A stretch of 58,459 nt of DNA, taken from assembly GCF_001482305.1 (NCBI RefSeq), contig NZ_LOHP01000057.1, positions 1 through 58,459 of the forward strand, written 5' to 3'. Source of the stretch: Leucobacter sp. G161. Its GTDB lineage: Bacteria > Actinomycetota > Actinomycetes > Actinomycetales > Microbacteriaceae. The first letter of the stretch is position 1. Every line of letters starts with the position of its first letter. The notes under the pieces are model-generated. The model was not told where the DNA came from. It worked only from the letters and a program-made list of their open reading frames with translations, and made no database searches. The position numbers were made by a program, and so were the translations under genes. Shown piece after piece: positions 7,797-15,447 of the stretch.

Positions 7797-9346
7797 GCTG
7801 ACTCCTTTGTCCCCGCGTCGGCGAGGAAATCGGCCCAGAGAAACTGGGTGGCGTAGCCGCGGTAGGGACGCCACGGCTCGGCAATATGATCCGCCTCCCT
7901 GGGGCTGTCCACACCGAGGGAACGGCGGAGAATAAGGTCGCCGGAAGGATACGCGTCGGGATCTCCCAGCGCTCGCATGGCGATGAGTTCCACGGTCCAC
8001 GGCCCGATGCCGCGCAGGTCGAGCAGCTCCGCTCTGGCACGCTCGCGGTCGGCCCCGGGGCTGAGGTCGAGCCCCTCAGCGAGCGCAGCGGCCAGGAGGG
8101 TGAGCGTCGCAGCGCGCGCCCCCGTGATCCGAAGGGTCGCCCGGAGCGACTCTGGGGTTTCAGCAGCGATGCGTGCTGCGGAGATGCGGCCGGCAAAGCG
8201 TTGGTTTGCGCCACTGTCTGGGGGTGCATCCGCAAACGCGGCAACGAGCCTGCCTTGCAGGGTTCGCGCCCCGGCGAGCGTGACCTGCTGACCGAGGACT
8301 GTGGCGAGGGCGAACTCGTGTGGATCTCGTGCGCCGGGCAGCCTGAGGCCCGGCCGCGCAGCGACAAGCGGGGCGAGCAGCGGGTGCGGTGATAGCGCTG
8401 CGGCAATCTGGTGTGGATCTGCGTCGAGATCGAGCATGCGCCGGACCACCTGGATCGCGGGCATCGTATCGGCGAGGCTGGGGAGGGTGAGCACTACGGG
8501 CACGCCGAGTGTCGGGCTGAGCTGCTCGGAGACGTCGGGCACTTCGGCCCAAGCGATCTTCACGCTGGCGGTGCCGCCCGGCACGTCGAGCGCGTGGGCG
8601 GTGGTGAACGCGACTGCATCAATCTCATCGCGGCCGGGAATCGCGTGCGCCGAGAGGAACGCCCGTGTCGCGACCCCGTCGAACGGGGCACGCGTTTGCA
8701 GCCGCAGGGCGATCCGGGGAAGATCCGCAGCTACCGGCCCGCCGTCTGTTGCTGGATCCGATGCTCCTTCGCGGCGCCCCAGCGCAGAGGGGGCGACTCC
8801 GAACTCCTCGCGCATCGTCTCGCCGAACTGGCGAATACTTCCGAAGCCTGACGCGAACGCGACGTCCGTGAGCGGGAGCGTGGTCTGCTCGATCAGCGTG
8901 CGGGCAGCGTGGGCGCGTCTGGTGCGTGCAAGCTGTAGTGGGGTCGCCCCAATCTCGTCGAGCAGGATGCGCCTGAGATGGCGCTCGCTCACCGCGAGGT
9001 CGCGGGCCAGCCCGGCGACGCCCAGCTCGTCAACAGCCCCGTCCCGAATCCGGCGCACCGCGCGGGCAACGAGATCGCCGCGGTGATCCCAATCCCTGCT
9101 GCCCGGCAGAGCGTCCGGTCGACAACGCTTACATGCCCGGAACCCTGCGGCGACGCAGGCCGCTGCCGTCGGAAAGAACCGACAGTTTTCAGGCTTCGGT
9201 TTCCGCGCCGGGCAGGACGGTCGACAGTAGATACCCGTGCTCGTAACTCCGAGATAGAACCTGCCGTCCCACCGCTCGTCGCGCCCCGATGCGGCGCGGT
9301 AACAGGCGTCGAAGCTGAGGGGGAGTGGGAGCGAGGTGGAGGGCAC
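7793..9346 (-). CDS. alkA: Ada-type regulator fused to AlkA 3-methyladenine DNA glycosylase
   Basis: A 517-aa fusion. Residues about 25-75 form an Ada zinc domain with all four ligand cysteines (GIYC, PSC, RAC, KRC). Residues about 85-180 form an AraC-type HTH. The rest is AlkA: an N-terminal beta domain, then HhH-GPD with VLGQQVTLAGART near 363-375 and LRGIGPWTVELIAMRALGDPDAYP near 447-470, including the catalytic-type Asp. It probably removes N-alkylpurines and activates its own operon when methylated. The GTG at 9346 is chosen because a CAGAAT hexamer ends 7 nt upstream (leaderless) and the protein then begins like its family. An ATG at 9397 is the alternative. Confidence 0.92.
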   Translation of the reverse strand: MPSTSLPLPLSFDACYRAASGRDERWDGRFYLGVTSTGIYCRPSCPARKPKPENCRFFPTAAACVAAGFRACKRCRPDALPGSRDWDHRGDLVARAVRRIRDGAVDELGVAGLARDLAVSERHLRRILLDEIGATPLQLARTRRAHAARTLIEQTTLPLTDVAFASGFGSIRQFGETMREEFGVAPSALGRREGASDPATDGGPVAADLPRIALRLQTRAPFDGVATRAFLSAHAIPGRDEIDAVAFTTAHALDVPGGTASVKIAWAEVPDVSEQLSPTLGVPVVLTLPSLADTMPAIQVVRRMLDLDADPHQIAAALSPHPLLAPLVAARPGLRLPGARDPHEFALATVLGQQVTLAGARTLQGRLVAAFADAPPDSGANQRFAGRISAARIAAETPESLRATLRITGARAATLTLLAAALAEGLDLSPGADRERARAELLDLRGIGPWTVELIAMRALGDPDAYPSGDLILRRSLGVDSPREADHIAEPWRPYRGYATQFLWADFLADAGTKESA

Positions 9347-9352
9347 GGCATC

Positions 9353-9358
9353 ATTCTG
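9353..9358 (-). promoter_or_regulatory. -10 hexamer of alkA-ogt
   Basis: CAGAAT on the minus strand ends 7 nt before the GTG at 9346. It has the same hexamer and spacing as the gene starting at 18849. Confidence 0.35.
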
Positions 9359-9421
9359 CCCGGAGAGCCCCTGTCTCCGCACGCGAGAATCGGCCATCAC
9401 GGTGAGGCGCTGCGTGAGCAC

Positions 9422-9427
9422 TAGACT
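9422..9427 (+). promoter_or_regulatory. -10 hexamer of leaderless argA promoter
   Basis: TAGACT ends 7 nt before the ATG at 9434; no ribosome binding site is present. No good -35 is visible. Confidence 0.5.
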
Positions 9428-9433
9428 TTGGAC

Positions 9434-9958
9434 ATGAGTGTGAGCGATACCAGCGCCATCAACGTACGCCCCGCGACCACGCACGACGTTGCGAAGATCG
9501 TGGATCTGATGGAACCGCTCGTCGCCAGGCGAATCCTGCTCGGCAAGGACATGGTCGAGCTCTATGGCGCGGGTCCCGGATTCGTAGTTGCCGAGGACGC
9601 CGAAGGGCGTGTGATTGGCTACGGTGCGCTGCACGTGATGTGGGAGCACCTGGGCGAAGTACGCACTCTGGGTGTCTCCGAGGAATACCTCGGCCGCGGC
9701 GTGGGACGCGCGGTGCTGCTGGCGCTCGAGGAACGTGCACGCGGGCTCGGCCTGCAGCAGCTCTTCTGCTTGACCTTCGAAACGGAGTTCTTCGGCCGTA
9801 ACGGCTTCTCCGAGGTCGGCGAAGATGCGGAGCTCGTTGCCGCCGATGTCTACGCAGAGCTGCTCCGCTCACACGACGAAGGCATCGCAGAATTTCTCGA
9901 CCTTGCACGGGTGAAACCGAATACCCTCGGCAACACCCGCATGTTGAAGCACCTGTAG
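9434..9958 (+). CDS. argA: Amino-acid N-acetyltransferase (GNAT-type ArgA)
   Basis: A 174-aa GNAT enzyme catalysing the first step of arginine synthesis, acetylation of glutamate (or glutamine) with acetyl-CoA. It follows the short actinobacterial ArgA of the Rv2747 type closely: VIGYGALHVMWEHLGEVRTLGV, then the acetyl-CoA P-loop YLGRGVGRA, LFCLTFETEFF and the tail AEFLDLARVKPNTLGNTRML. The E. coli-type kinase-like domain is absent, as expected for this branch. The ATG at 9434 is preferred over a TTG at 9428 because the -10 hexamer at 9422-9427 would overlap a TTG-start transcript. No other arginine genes are nearby. Confidence 0.9.
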   Translation: MSVSDTSAINVRPATTHDVAKIVDLMEPLVARRILLGKDMVELYGAGPGFVVAEDAEGRVIGYGALHVMWEHLGEVRTLGVSEEYLGRGVGRAVLLALEERARGLGLQQLFCLTFETEFFGRNGFSEVGEDAELVAADVYAELLRSHDEGIAEFLDLARVKPNTLGNTRMLKHL

Positions 9959-9971
9959 CCGAACCTCGGGG

Positions 9972-9977
9972 TACGCT
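9972..9977 (+). promoter_or_regulatory. -10 hexamer of leaderless promoter
   Basis: TACGCT ends 7 nt before the ATG at 9984, inside the 25-nt gap after argA. The downstream gene therefore probably has its own transcript. Confidence 0.5.
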
Positions 9978-9983
9978 GGGCCC

Positions 9984-10646
9984 ATGGCCAGGCGTCCTCC
10001 TCAAGATCCGTCGGATCCGCACGGAACAGGCTCGGCTCTGCGCGATCCCGTGGGGCCGAAGGACCGAAGCGTGTACGTGCGGCGAAGAATCGCCGTGCTG
10101 CTGGGGCTTGTGGCAGTGATCATCGCGATTGTGCTCATCGTCGTACGACCCGGATCGAACGACGGCGGGACGAACGCGCAGCCAGCTGAGGTGCCGAGCG
10201 ACGTTGTCGAAACGCCGACAGCTGAGCCGGCCGCTGGTGAGCCGGTCGCGTGCGCGCAGTCTGCGCTCGAGGTCGTTCCGATGACCGATCAGGGCGCGTA
10301 CGGTGCGGACGAGCTTCCGCAGCTGTCGCTCCAGATCACGAACTCCGGGAAGGACGCGTGCATTGCCGAGCTCGGTACCGCCGGGATGCAGTTCGTGGTC
10401 GCGAGTGGCAGCGATGAAGTCTGGCGTTCGACTGACTGCCAGACCGGGGCAGAGAGCCTGCCGGTGAAGCTCGAGGCGGGTGAAGCACTCGAGACCGAAG
10501 CAATCCAGTGGGATCGCACACGTTCGAGCACCGAGACCTGTGACATCAGCCGGGACGCCGTCGGTGCAGACGGCGCTTCCTATCACCTGAGTGCGGCTGC
10601 CGGCGGGGCCGACAGCACAGAGACCGCGCAGTTCCTCCTGTACTAG
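9984..10646 (+). CDS. Membrane-anchored hypothetical protein
   Basis: A 220-aa protein of unknown function. It has a cytoplasmic, charged N-terminus of about 35 residues. One transmembrane helix lies at about 36-58 (AVLLGLVAVIIAIVLIVV). A threonine/alanine/glutamate-rich linker follows. The extracytoplasmic domain of about 140 residues has four cysteines (CAQSAL, DACIAEL, TDCQTG, ETCDIS) that could form two disulphides. The beta-rich outer domain (LSLQITNSGKDAC) looks immunoglobulin-like, reminiscent of DUF4232 proteins, but I cannot assign it firmly. The start is fixed by a leaderless -10 hexamer. Confidence 0.75.
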   Translation: MARRPPQDPSDPHGTGSALRDPVGPKDRSVYVRRRIAVLLGLVAVIIAIVLIVVRPGSNDGGTNAQPAEVPSDVVETPTAEPAAGEPVACAQSALEVVPMTDQGAYGADELPQLSLQITNSGKDACIAELGTAGMQFVVASGSDEVWRSTDCQTGAESLPVKLEAGEALETEAIQWDRTRSSTETCDISRDAVGADGASYHLSAAAGGADSTETAQFLLY

Positions 10647-10689
10647 CCGACACCGAGGCTTCTCAACGTTCTTGGAGACGCTCGATGCG

Positions 10690-10695
10690 TAGACT
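10690..10695 (+). promoter_or_regulatory. -10 hexamer of leaderless promoter
   Basis: TAGACT, identical to the argA hexamer, ends 7 nt before the ATG at 10702. Confidence 0.5.
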
Positions 10696-10701
10696 GGCTG
10701 C

Positions 10702-11625
10702 ATGACGCAGTTGCCCCCGGAACACGACCCGAGCGAGACGCCGAGCGGCGTCGCGCCCGATTCCAACGCTGGGCAGCAGGCGCCGCAGCAGGACGCACCG
10801 TACGTGCCCCCGCAGTACGCGCCGCCCGCACAGGGTTGGGCACAGCCGGGCCAACCCCACCCGGGCCAGCCCCAGCCGGGCCAGCCTCAGCCAGGAGGCC
10901 AGCCTCAGCCGGGAGGCCAGCCCCAGCAACCCGGCGGGTACGCGCAGCCCGGATACGACCAGTACGGCTATCCCGCACCGCAGCAATACCCACCGGCAGC
11001 TCCGCCGATGAACGTCTTTGCGATTATCGGATTTGTTGGCGTGTTCTTCGCCGGGATCATCGGTGTCGTGTTTGGGCACATCGCCCTGAGCCAGATCAAG
11101 CGCTCGAGTGAGGGCGGTCGCGGGTTTGCGCTTGCGGCCGTGATTATCGGATACGTGCGCGTTGCGTTCACGCTGCTCGGCACGATCGCGTTTTTCGCAT
11201 TCTTCGGGATCTTTGGCGCGTTCTCATCGACAGTGACGGACTCCGGGGACTTTGGGACGGATCGTTACGGCAACAGCGAGCATTCCGAGCGCGATCGAGG
11301 TCACGGCGAGGAGTTCTCGGAGCAGTGGAATGAGCGCTTCTCGGAGATGCCCTGGATCGGCACGGCACACGAGGACCTCTGCACCGCGATGTTCGCGCCG
11401 GAGGTGTCCATCTTTGAGGACTCCGCCGTGTACTACGAGGGACTGCTCGCAGTCAGCACTGATCCTGAACTCACCGCGCTCGCCGAGAAGATGCTGGCGT
11501 TCTCGCTTGCCGAGGGTGCGGAAAGTGCTGAGGACGCGCAGGCCCGCGCAAATGCTGAAGTGGAGTGGGCTGAGGCCAGCTCGGACATGGCGATTGTCTG
11601 CATGGGCGACTCCTCGCAGAACTAG
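10702..11625 (+). CDS. DUF4190 domain-containing membrane protein
   Basis: A 307-aa protein. Residues 1-100 are a disordered proline/glutamine/glycine-rich arm with GQPQPG-type repeats (DNA 10846-10928). Residues about 104-175 carry the DUF4190 signature: a first helix NVFAIIGFVGVFFAGIIGVV, the conserved GHIALSQIKRSSEGGRGFALAAVIIGY, then a second helix. The remaining 130 residues are an acidic extracytoplasmic domain with two cysteines (DLCTAMF, AIVCMGD), unlike short DUF4190 proteins. Function unknown. Its stop overlaps the convergent amine oxidase stop in one CTAG. Confidence 0.8.
   Translation: MTQLPPEHDPSETPSGVAPDSNAGQQAPQQDAPYVPPQYAPPAQGWAQPGQPHPGQPQPGQPQPGGQPQPGGQPQQPGGYAQPGYDQYGYPAPQQYPPAAPPMNVFAIIGFVGVFFAGIIGVVFGHIALSQIKRSSEGGRGFALAAVIIGYVRVAFTLLGTIAFFAFFGIFGAFSSTVTDSGDFGTDRYGNSEHSERDRGHGEEFSEQWNERFSEMPWIGTAHEDLCTAMFAPEVSIFEDSAVYYEGLLAVSTDPELTALAEKMLAFSLAEGAESAEDAQARANAEVEWAEASSDMAIVCMGDSSQN
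10846..10928 (+). repeat. Imperfect PGQPQ-coding tandem repeat
   Basis: About six imperfect copies of a 12-18 bp unit encoding PGQPQ/PGGQPQ in the N-terminal arm of the DUF4190 protein. It is a coding repeat, not an array of spacers. Confidence 0.6.
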
Positions 11626-13031
11626 CTGAGCAGGTTGTGCCGGTGCTCCCAGAGCGCGGCAACAGGAACAGGCTCGCCGAGAACTCGTGTCGCGGCGCGA
11701 TGCCCTGATGAGAGCCCCGCCGTCCCGGTCGCCGGATCTTCCTCCCATGTGGCCTCACCCGCAAGATGCAGGGTTGCCGCGGGGCCGTTCGCTGCGACAC
11801 CGAGCGTCGCCCCAATGCCGCCGAGTGGGGTGGCGTGCGTTTCGTGAGCCTCGGGCCGGGAGCCCACGGTCATGTACGCGTACGATCCGTGCGAGTACTC
11901 GTCGTCCTGCCAGCGCGTGATGCTCACGTGTCGTGGCTCGGGAAGGTTGGGGCCGTACAGCTCCCGCAGCCCAGCCATCACTGAGGCAGTGATCTCTGCG
12001 TCGCTCCATGTGCGTGTCTCGATGGCGCAGTCTCCCGCGGCGAACGTCAACAGCGTCGGCTCCCCGTGTAGTCGGGTGAGGTCGTACCAGGAGTGCCACC
12101 AGCGTGCCCCGTCGCCCTGCCTGCGGATCGCGTAGACATCGTGATCCCAGAACTGCTCATCGAAGTGCAGAAAGACCTTCTCAAACGCATTCATGGTGAG
12201 GCCCGCGAGTGCGCCGCTGACGGGCTCAGGAAGTGGTGGATCGAGAACGAACGACGCCGAGTGGAGCACGCCGACCGGCACCGTCACAATCGCCCGATCC
12301 GCACGGAATACCCCGGCTGACGTGGTGACCTCCACGCCGGCGCCCCCGCCCGCGGTCTCCCACCCAATGCGACGCACGACGTGCGAGAGACGGATGTCGA
12401 GGCCGCGTGCCAAGCCCGTTGCGAGGGCGTCGTAACCGTCGGGGAACACGACCTCGTCGCCATCGACGGAGTCATCGTCGAGCCCGTGCGCGTCGAGCAG
12501 TGTGGCATCGGCGCCGTACTGCTCCTCAGAGCGATGGCGGAGGTACTCGGTGACGCGCGCGGCACGTTCACTGTCCCATCCCTGCTCTGCCGCCTGCGCT
12601 GTCACGGCGGACGTGGCAGCAGCCCCATATGAGTGGCCTGCGGGCAGTCCGGCAATGACGGTGGCCAGTCGCCGATCCACCGCGTGAACATCGGCGATGA
12701 ACGCAGCTCGCTCCGCCTCGGTGAGGAGGTCGGCATCGGGTCCGTAGTACGCGATCGGGCGCCCGCCAGCCTGGTACCCGCCGACGGTGAACTCAACCAT
12801 GCGCATACCGAACGCGGTCGCCACGTCGTGCACCGCGCTGTCGGTGATGCCGTGGATCCACGAGCCGCCGAGGTCGGTGACGCGCTCGTCCGTTCGCTCG
12901 GTGTGCAGTCGGCCGCCGATCCGGTCGCGCGCCTCGAGCACCGCGATGCGGTGACCTGCGCGTGCGAGGAGTCGTGCGGCTGTGAGCCCAGAAATGCCGG
13001 CGCCAACGATGAGCGTGTCGAAGTGCTCCAT
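11622..13031 (-). CDS. Flavin-containing amine oxidase (polyamine oxidase-like)
   Basis: A 469-aa FAD oxidoreductase of the monoamine/polyamine oxidase family. The FAD Rossmann motif is DTLIVGAGISGLTAARLL at residues about 5-22, then LEARDRIGGRLHT and DLGGSWIHG. The C-terminal flavin region reads LHLAGEATWEEDPATGTAGLSSGHRAA. GGSWIHG and the ELYGPN segment suit polyamine or spermine-type oxidases; the substrate is inferred. I start at the ATG at 13031, just 5 nt after the upstream gene's stop, because the frame beyond it reads into that gene. It may be co-transcribed with the FAD dehydrogenase. Confidence 0.88.
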   Translation of the reverse strand: MEHFDTLIVGAGISGLTAARLLARAGHRIAVLEARDRIGGRLHTERTDERVTDLGGSWIHGITDSAVHDVATAFGMRMVEFTVGGYQAGGRPIAYYGPDADLLTEAERAAFIADVHAVDRRLATVIAGLPAGHSYGAAATSAVTAQAAEQGWDSERAARVTEYLRHRSEEQYGADATLLDAHGLDDDSVDGDEVVFPDGYDALATGLARGLDIRLSHVVRRIGWETAGGGAGVEVTTSAGVFRADRAIVTVPVGVLHSASFVLDPPLPEPVSGALAGLTMNAFEKVFLHFDEQFWDHDVYAIRRQGDGARWWHSWYDLTRLHGEPTLLTFAAGDCAIETRTWSDAEITASVMAGLRELYGPNLPEPRHVSITRWQDDEYSHGSYAYMTVGSRPEAHETHATPLGGIGATLGVAANGPAATLHLAGEATWEEDPATGTAGLSSGHRAATRVLGEPVPVAALWEHRHNLLS

Positions 13032-13036
13032 CCGCG

Positions 13037-14710
13037 TTAGAGCCCTGCTACCGAGCGGCCGGCGGCGCGGCCCGAGAACAGGCAACCGCCAAGGAATGTG
13101 CCCTCGAGCGCGTTGTAACCGTGCACGCCGCCACCGCCGAAGCCGGCGACCTCGCCGACGGCGTACAGGCCGGGAACGGGGGAGCCGTCAGGCCCGAGCG
13201 CGCGCGAGGACAGATCGGTCTGCACACCGCCAAGCGTCTTGCGAGTGAGTACATGGAGCTTGATGCCGACGAGCGGGCCCGCGGATGGATCGAGGAGCTT
13301 GTGGGGCTTCGTGGTGCGGGTGAGCCGGTCGCCGAGATAGCGGCGCGAATTGTGGACACTCATCGCCTGCGCGTCCTTCGAGAACGAGTTCTCGAATTCC
13401 GCATCCCTCGCTCGCACGACCTCGGCAACCGCGGCCGGGTCGAGGAGAGGTTCGTCGGTGAGGTCGTTCATCTTCGCGACGAGTTCCGCGACGGAATCCG
13501 CGGTCACGAAGTCGACGCCGCGATCGATGAACGCCTGCACGGGGCCCGGGGCTCCCTTGCCGAGGCGGGTCTTCATGAGGAGCTTCTTGTCGCGGTGGGT
13601 GAGGTCGGGGTTCTGCTCGGACCCGGAGAGCGCAAATTCTTTCGCGGCGATCCGACTGGAAACAATGAACCAGGAGTGGTCGTGCGCTTCAAGCCCGGGG
13701 AGGGTGCGCAGCAGCTTCAGCGTGCCGAGCGTATCGTGACCGGGCAGCCCAGGCGCGGGCAGCCTGCGCCCGAGCGCATCGAGCCAGAGTGGTGAGGGTC
13801 CGGGGAGCACCCGGATCGCGTGGCCGGGCCAGACCGGGTACCAGTTCTTGATGCCCTCCGTGTAGTGCCACATGCGATCCTGGTTGACGAGCCGCGCGCC
13901 TGCGTCCGCGGTGATGTCGATCATTCGGCCGTCGACGTATGCGGGGACGCCCGTGACCATCTCGCGCGGTGCGGATCCGAGACGTTCCGGCCAGTGCTGT
14001 CGTACGAGGTCGTGGTTGCCGCCGATGCCGCCGCTCGCGACGATGACCGCGTTCGCCCGCAGCTCGAAGTCGCCCGTCGCCTCGCGGTTCGATGAGGCGC
14101 CTCGGTCACCGGTTGCGGGGGCGAGCAGTGTGCCGCGCACCCCAACAACCGCGCCGTTCTCGGTGATGAGTTCGTCGACGCGGTGTCGGTGTTTGATCAT
14201 GGTCAGGCCGGATTCGACAGCCTCGTGCGCAGCCGCAATGAACGGTGCGACGACGCCGGTGCCGGTGCCCCACGCGACGTGGAAGCGCGGCACGGAATTG
14301 CCGTGGCCGGTCGCGGTGAGATCCCCGCGCTCCGCCCAGCCCACCATCGGCGTGAGCTCGATCCCGAGCTCACGGAGCCACTCGCGCTTGCCGCCGGCGG
14401 CCCACTCGACGTACGCCCTGCCCCAGCGAGAAGCCCAACCATCGTCCGGTTGATCGCCGTCGAAGCGGTCCCACTGGGCGCTGCCCTGCCAATCCTGCCA
14501 TGCGAGTTCAAACGAGTCCTTGACCCCGAGCCTGCGTTGCTCGGGGGAGTCGACGAGGAAGAGCCCGCCGAACGACCACCAGGCCTGGCCGCCGAGATCC
14601 TGCGGCCCCTCCTGGTCGAGGATGATGGTGCGCAGCCCTGCGCGATAGGCCTCACGAGCCGCAACGAGCCCGGAGAGCCCAGCCCCTACGACAATGACAT
14701 CAGCGTCCAT
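13037..14710 (-). CDS. FAD-binding dehydrogenase (fumarate reductase/KstD-like)
   Basis: A 557-aa flavoprotein. The N-terminal VIVVGAGLSGLVAAREAYRAG binds FAD; AWWSFGGLFLVDSPEQRR follows. AVIVASGGIGGNHDLVRQHWP lies near residues 220-240. The C-terminus has GLYAVGEVAGFGGGGVHGYNALEGTFLGG, typical of this flavoprotein dehydrogenase group. The relatives are 3-ketosteroid dehydrogenase/fumarate reductase-like enzymes; the true substrate is unknown. The ATG is supported by a leaderless TAGCAT hexamer at 14717-14722. The amine oxidase gene begins 5 nt after its stop, suggesting one transcript. Confidence 0.88.
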   Translation of the reverse strand: MDADVIVVGAGLSGLVAAREAYRAGLRTIILDQEGPQDLGGQAWWSFGGLFLVDSPEQRRLGVKDSFELAWQDWQGSAQWDRFDGDQPDDGWASRWGRAYVEWAAGGKREWLRELGIELTPMVGWAERGDLTATGHGNSVPRFHVAWGTGTGVVAPFIAAAHEAVESGLTMIKHRHRVDELITENGAVVGVRGTLLAPATGDRGASSNREATGDFELRANAVIVASGGIGGNHDLVRQHWPERLGSAPREMVTGVPAYVDGRMIDITADAGARLVNQDRMWHYTEGIKNWYPVWPGHAIRVLPGPSPLWLDALGRRLPAPGLPGHDTLGTLKLLRTLPGLEAHDHSWFIVSSRIAAKEFALSGSEQNPDLTHRDKKLLMKTRLGKGAPGPVQAFIDRGVDFVTADSVAELVAKMNDLTDEPLLDPAAVAEVVRARDAEFENSFSKDAQAMSVHNSRRYLGDRLTRTTKPHKLLDPSAGPLVGIKLHVLTRKTLGGVQTDLSSRALGPDGSPVPGLYAVGEVAGFGGGGVHGYNALEGTFLGGCLFSGRAAGRSVAGL

Positions 14711-14716
14711 GCCGCC

Positions 14717-14722
14717 ATGCTA
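14717..14722 (-). promoter_or_regulatory. -10 hexamer of leaderless promoter
   Basis: TAGCAT on the minus strand ends 7 nt before the ATG at 14710. It falls inside the short gap to the plsC-type gene stop. Confidence 0.45.
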
Positions 14723-15400
14723 CGCGCCGGTGCTGCCTTCTGCGAATGCATTCACGCGCTCCTGGCCGGTGAGCGCCTGAATCGCGACCATCATGCGTTC
14801 GGTCGTCTCGCGGCGGGCGCGCCCGGCAGGCAGCGCCGAGAGATCGCCGAGTTCCAGGGGCGCGCCGAAGTGGATCTGGATCCGCTGCCGCTTGCCCGTG
14901 GCAGGGTCGCGGAGTCGACGATTCGTGCCGAGGATCCCGACGGGAACGACCGTGGCACCGGTCTCGAGGGCGAGCCATGCGGCTCCGCTCTTGCCGCGGT
15001 AGAGTTTCCCGTCGCGCGAGCGGCTTCCCTCGGGGAACACGACGAAGACGCTGCCGTGCGCGAGGACCTCCCGGCCGGCGTCGAGCGCAGCTTGTGCCGC
15101 GCTCGACGCGCCGCGGTGCACGGGGACTGCGCCGATGCCCGTGAAAAACCAGCGGCCGATCGCGCCGGAAAACAGTGACGCCTTCGCAAGGAACTGCACC
15201 TTGCGCGGCGTGAACGACGGAATGAGTACCGTGTCGAGCATCGAGAAGTGGTTGCTGACGAGCAGCACGGCCCCACTCATCGGGAACGACTCGCGGCCGG
15301 TGATCTGCGGGCGGTACAGCAGCCAGAGCACGGGGGTGAGGATCGCCCGCCCGATGGAGAACACGACGCCGGGGCGGGCCGGCTTTGCAGCTGAAGTCAC
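14720..15400 (-). CDS. 1-acyl-sn-glycerol-3-phosphate acyltransferase (PlsC-like)
   Basis: A 226-aa membrane-associated acyltransferase that acylates lysophosphatidic acid. The catalytic HX4D appears as NHFSMLD near residues 50-56. The phosphate-binding FPEGSRSRDG lies near 122-131, followed by GAAWLALETGATVVPVGI. An N-terminal hydrophobic segment (AILTPVLWLLY) may anchor it. The GTG at 15400 is preceded by a leaderless TAAGCT hexamer. The nearby genes offer no phospholipid context. Confidence 0.9.
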   Translation of the reverse strand: MTSAAKPARPGVVFSIGRAILTPVLWLLYRPQITGRESFPMSGAVLLVSNHFSMLDTVLIPSFTPRKVQFLAKASLFSGAIGRWFFTGIGAVPVHRGASSAAQAALDAGREVLAHGSVFVVFPEGSRSRDGKLYRGKSGAAWLALETGATVVPVGILGTNRRLRDPATGKRQRIQIHFGAPLELGDLSALPAGRARRETTERMMVAIQALTGQERVNAFAEGSTGA

Positions 15401-15406
15401 TGCAAA

Positions 15407-15412
15407 AGCTTA
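15407..15412 (-). promoter_or_regulatory. -10 hexamer of leaderless promoter
   Basis: TAAGCT on the minus strand ends 7 nt before the GTG at 15400. Confidence 0.45.
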
Positions 15413-15447
15413 GCCTCAACCGAGGCAACCCAGGGTGCAGCGCCAGG

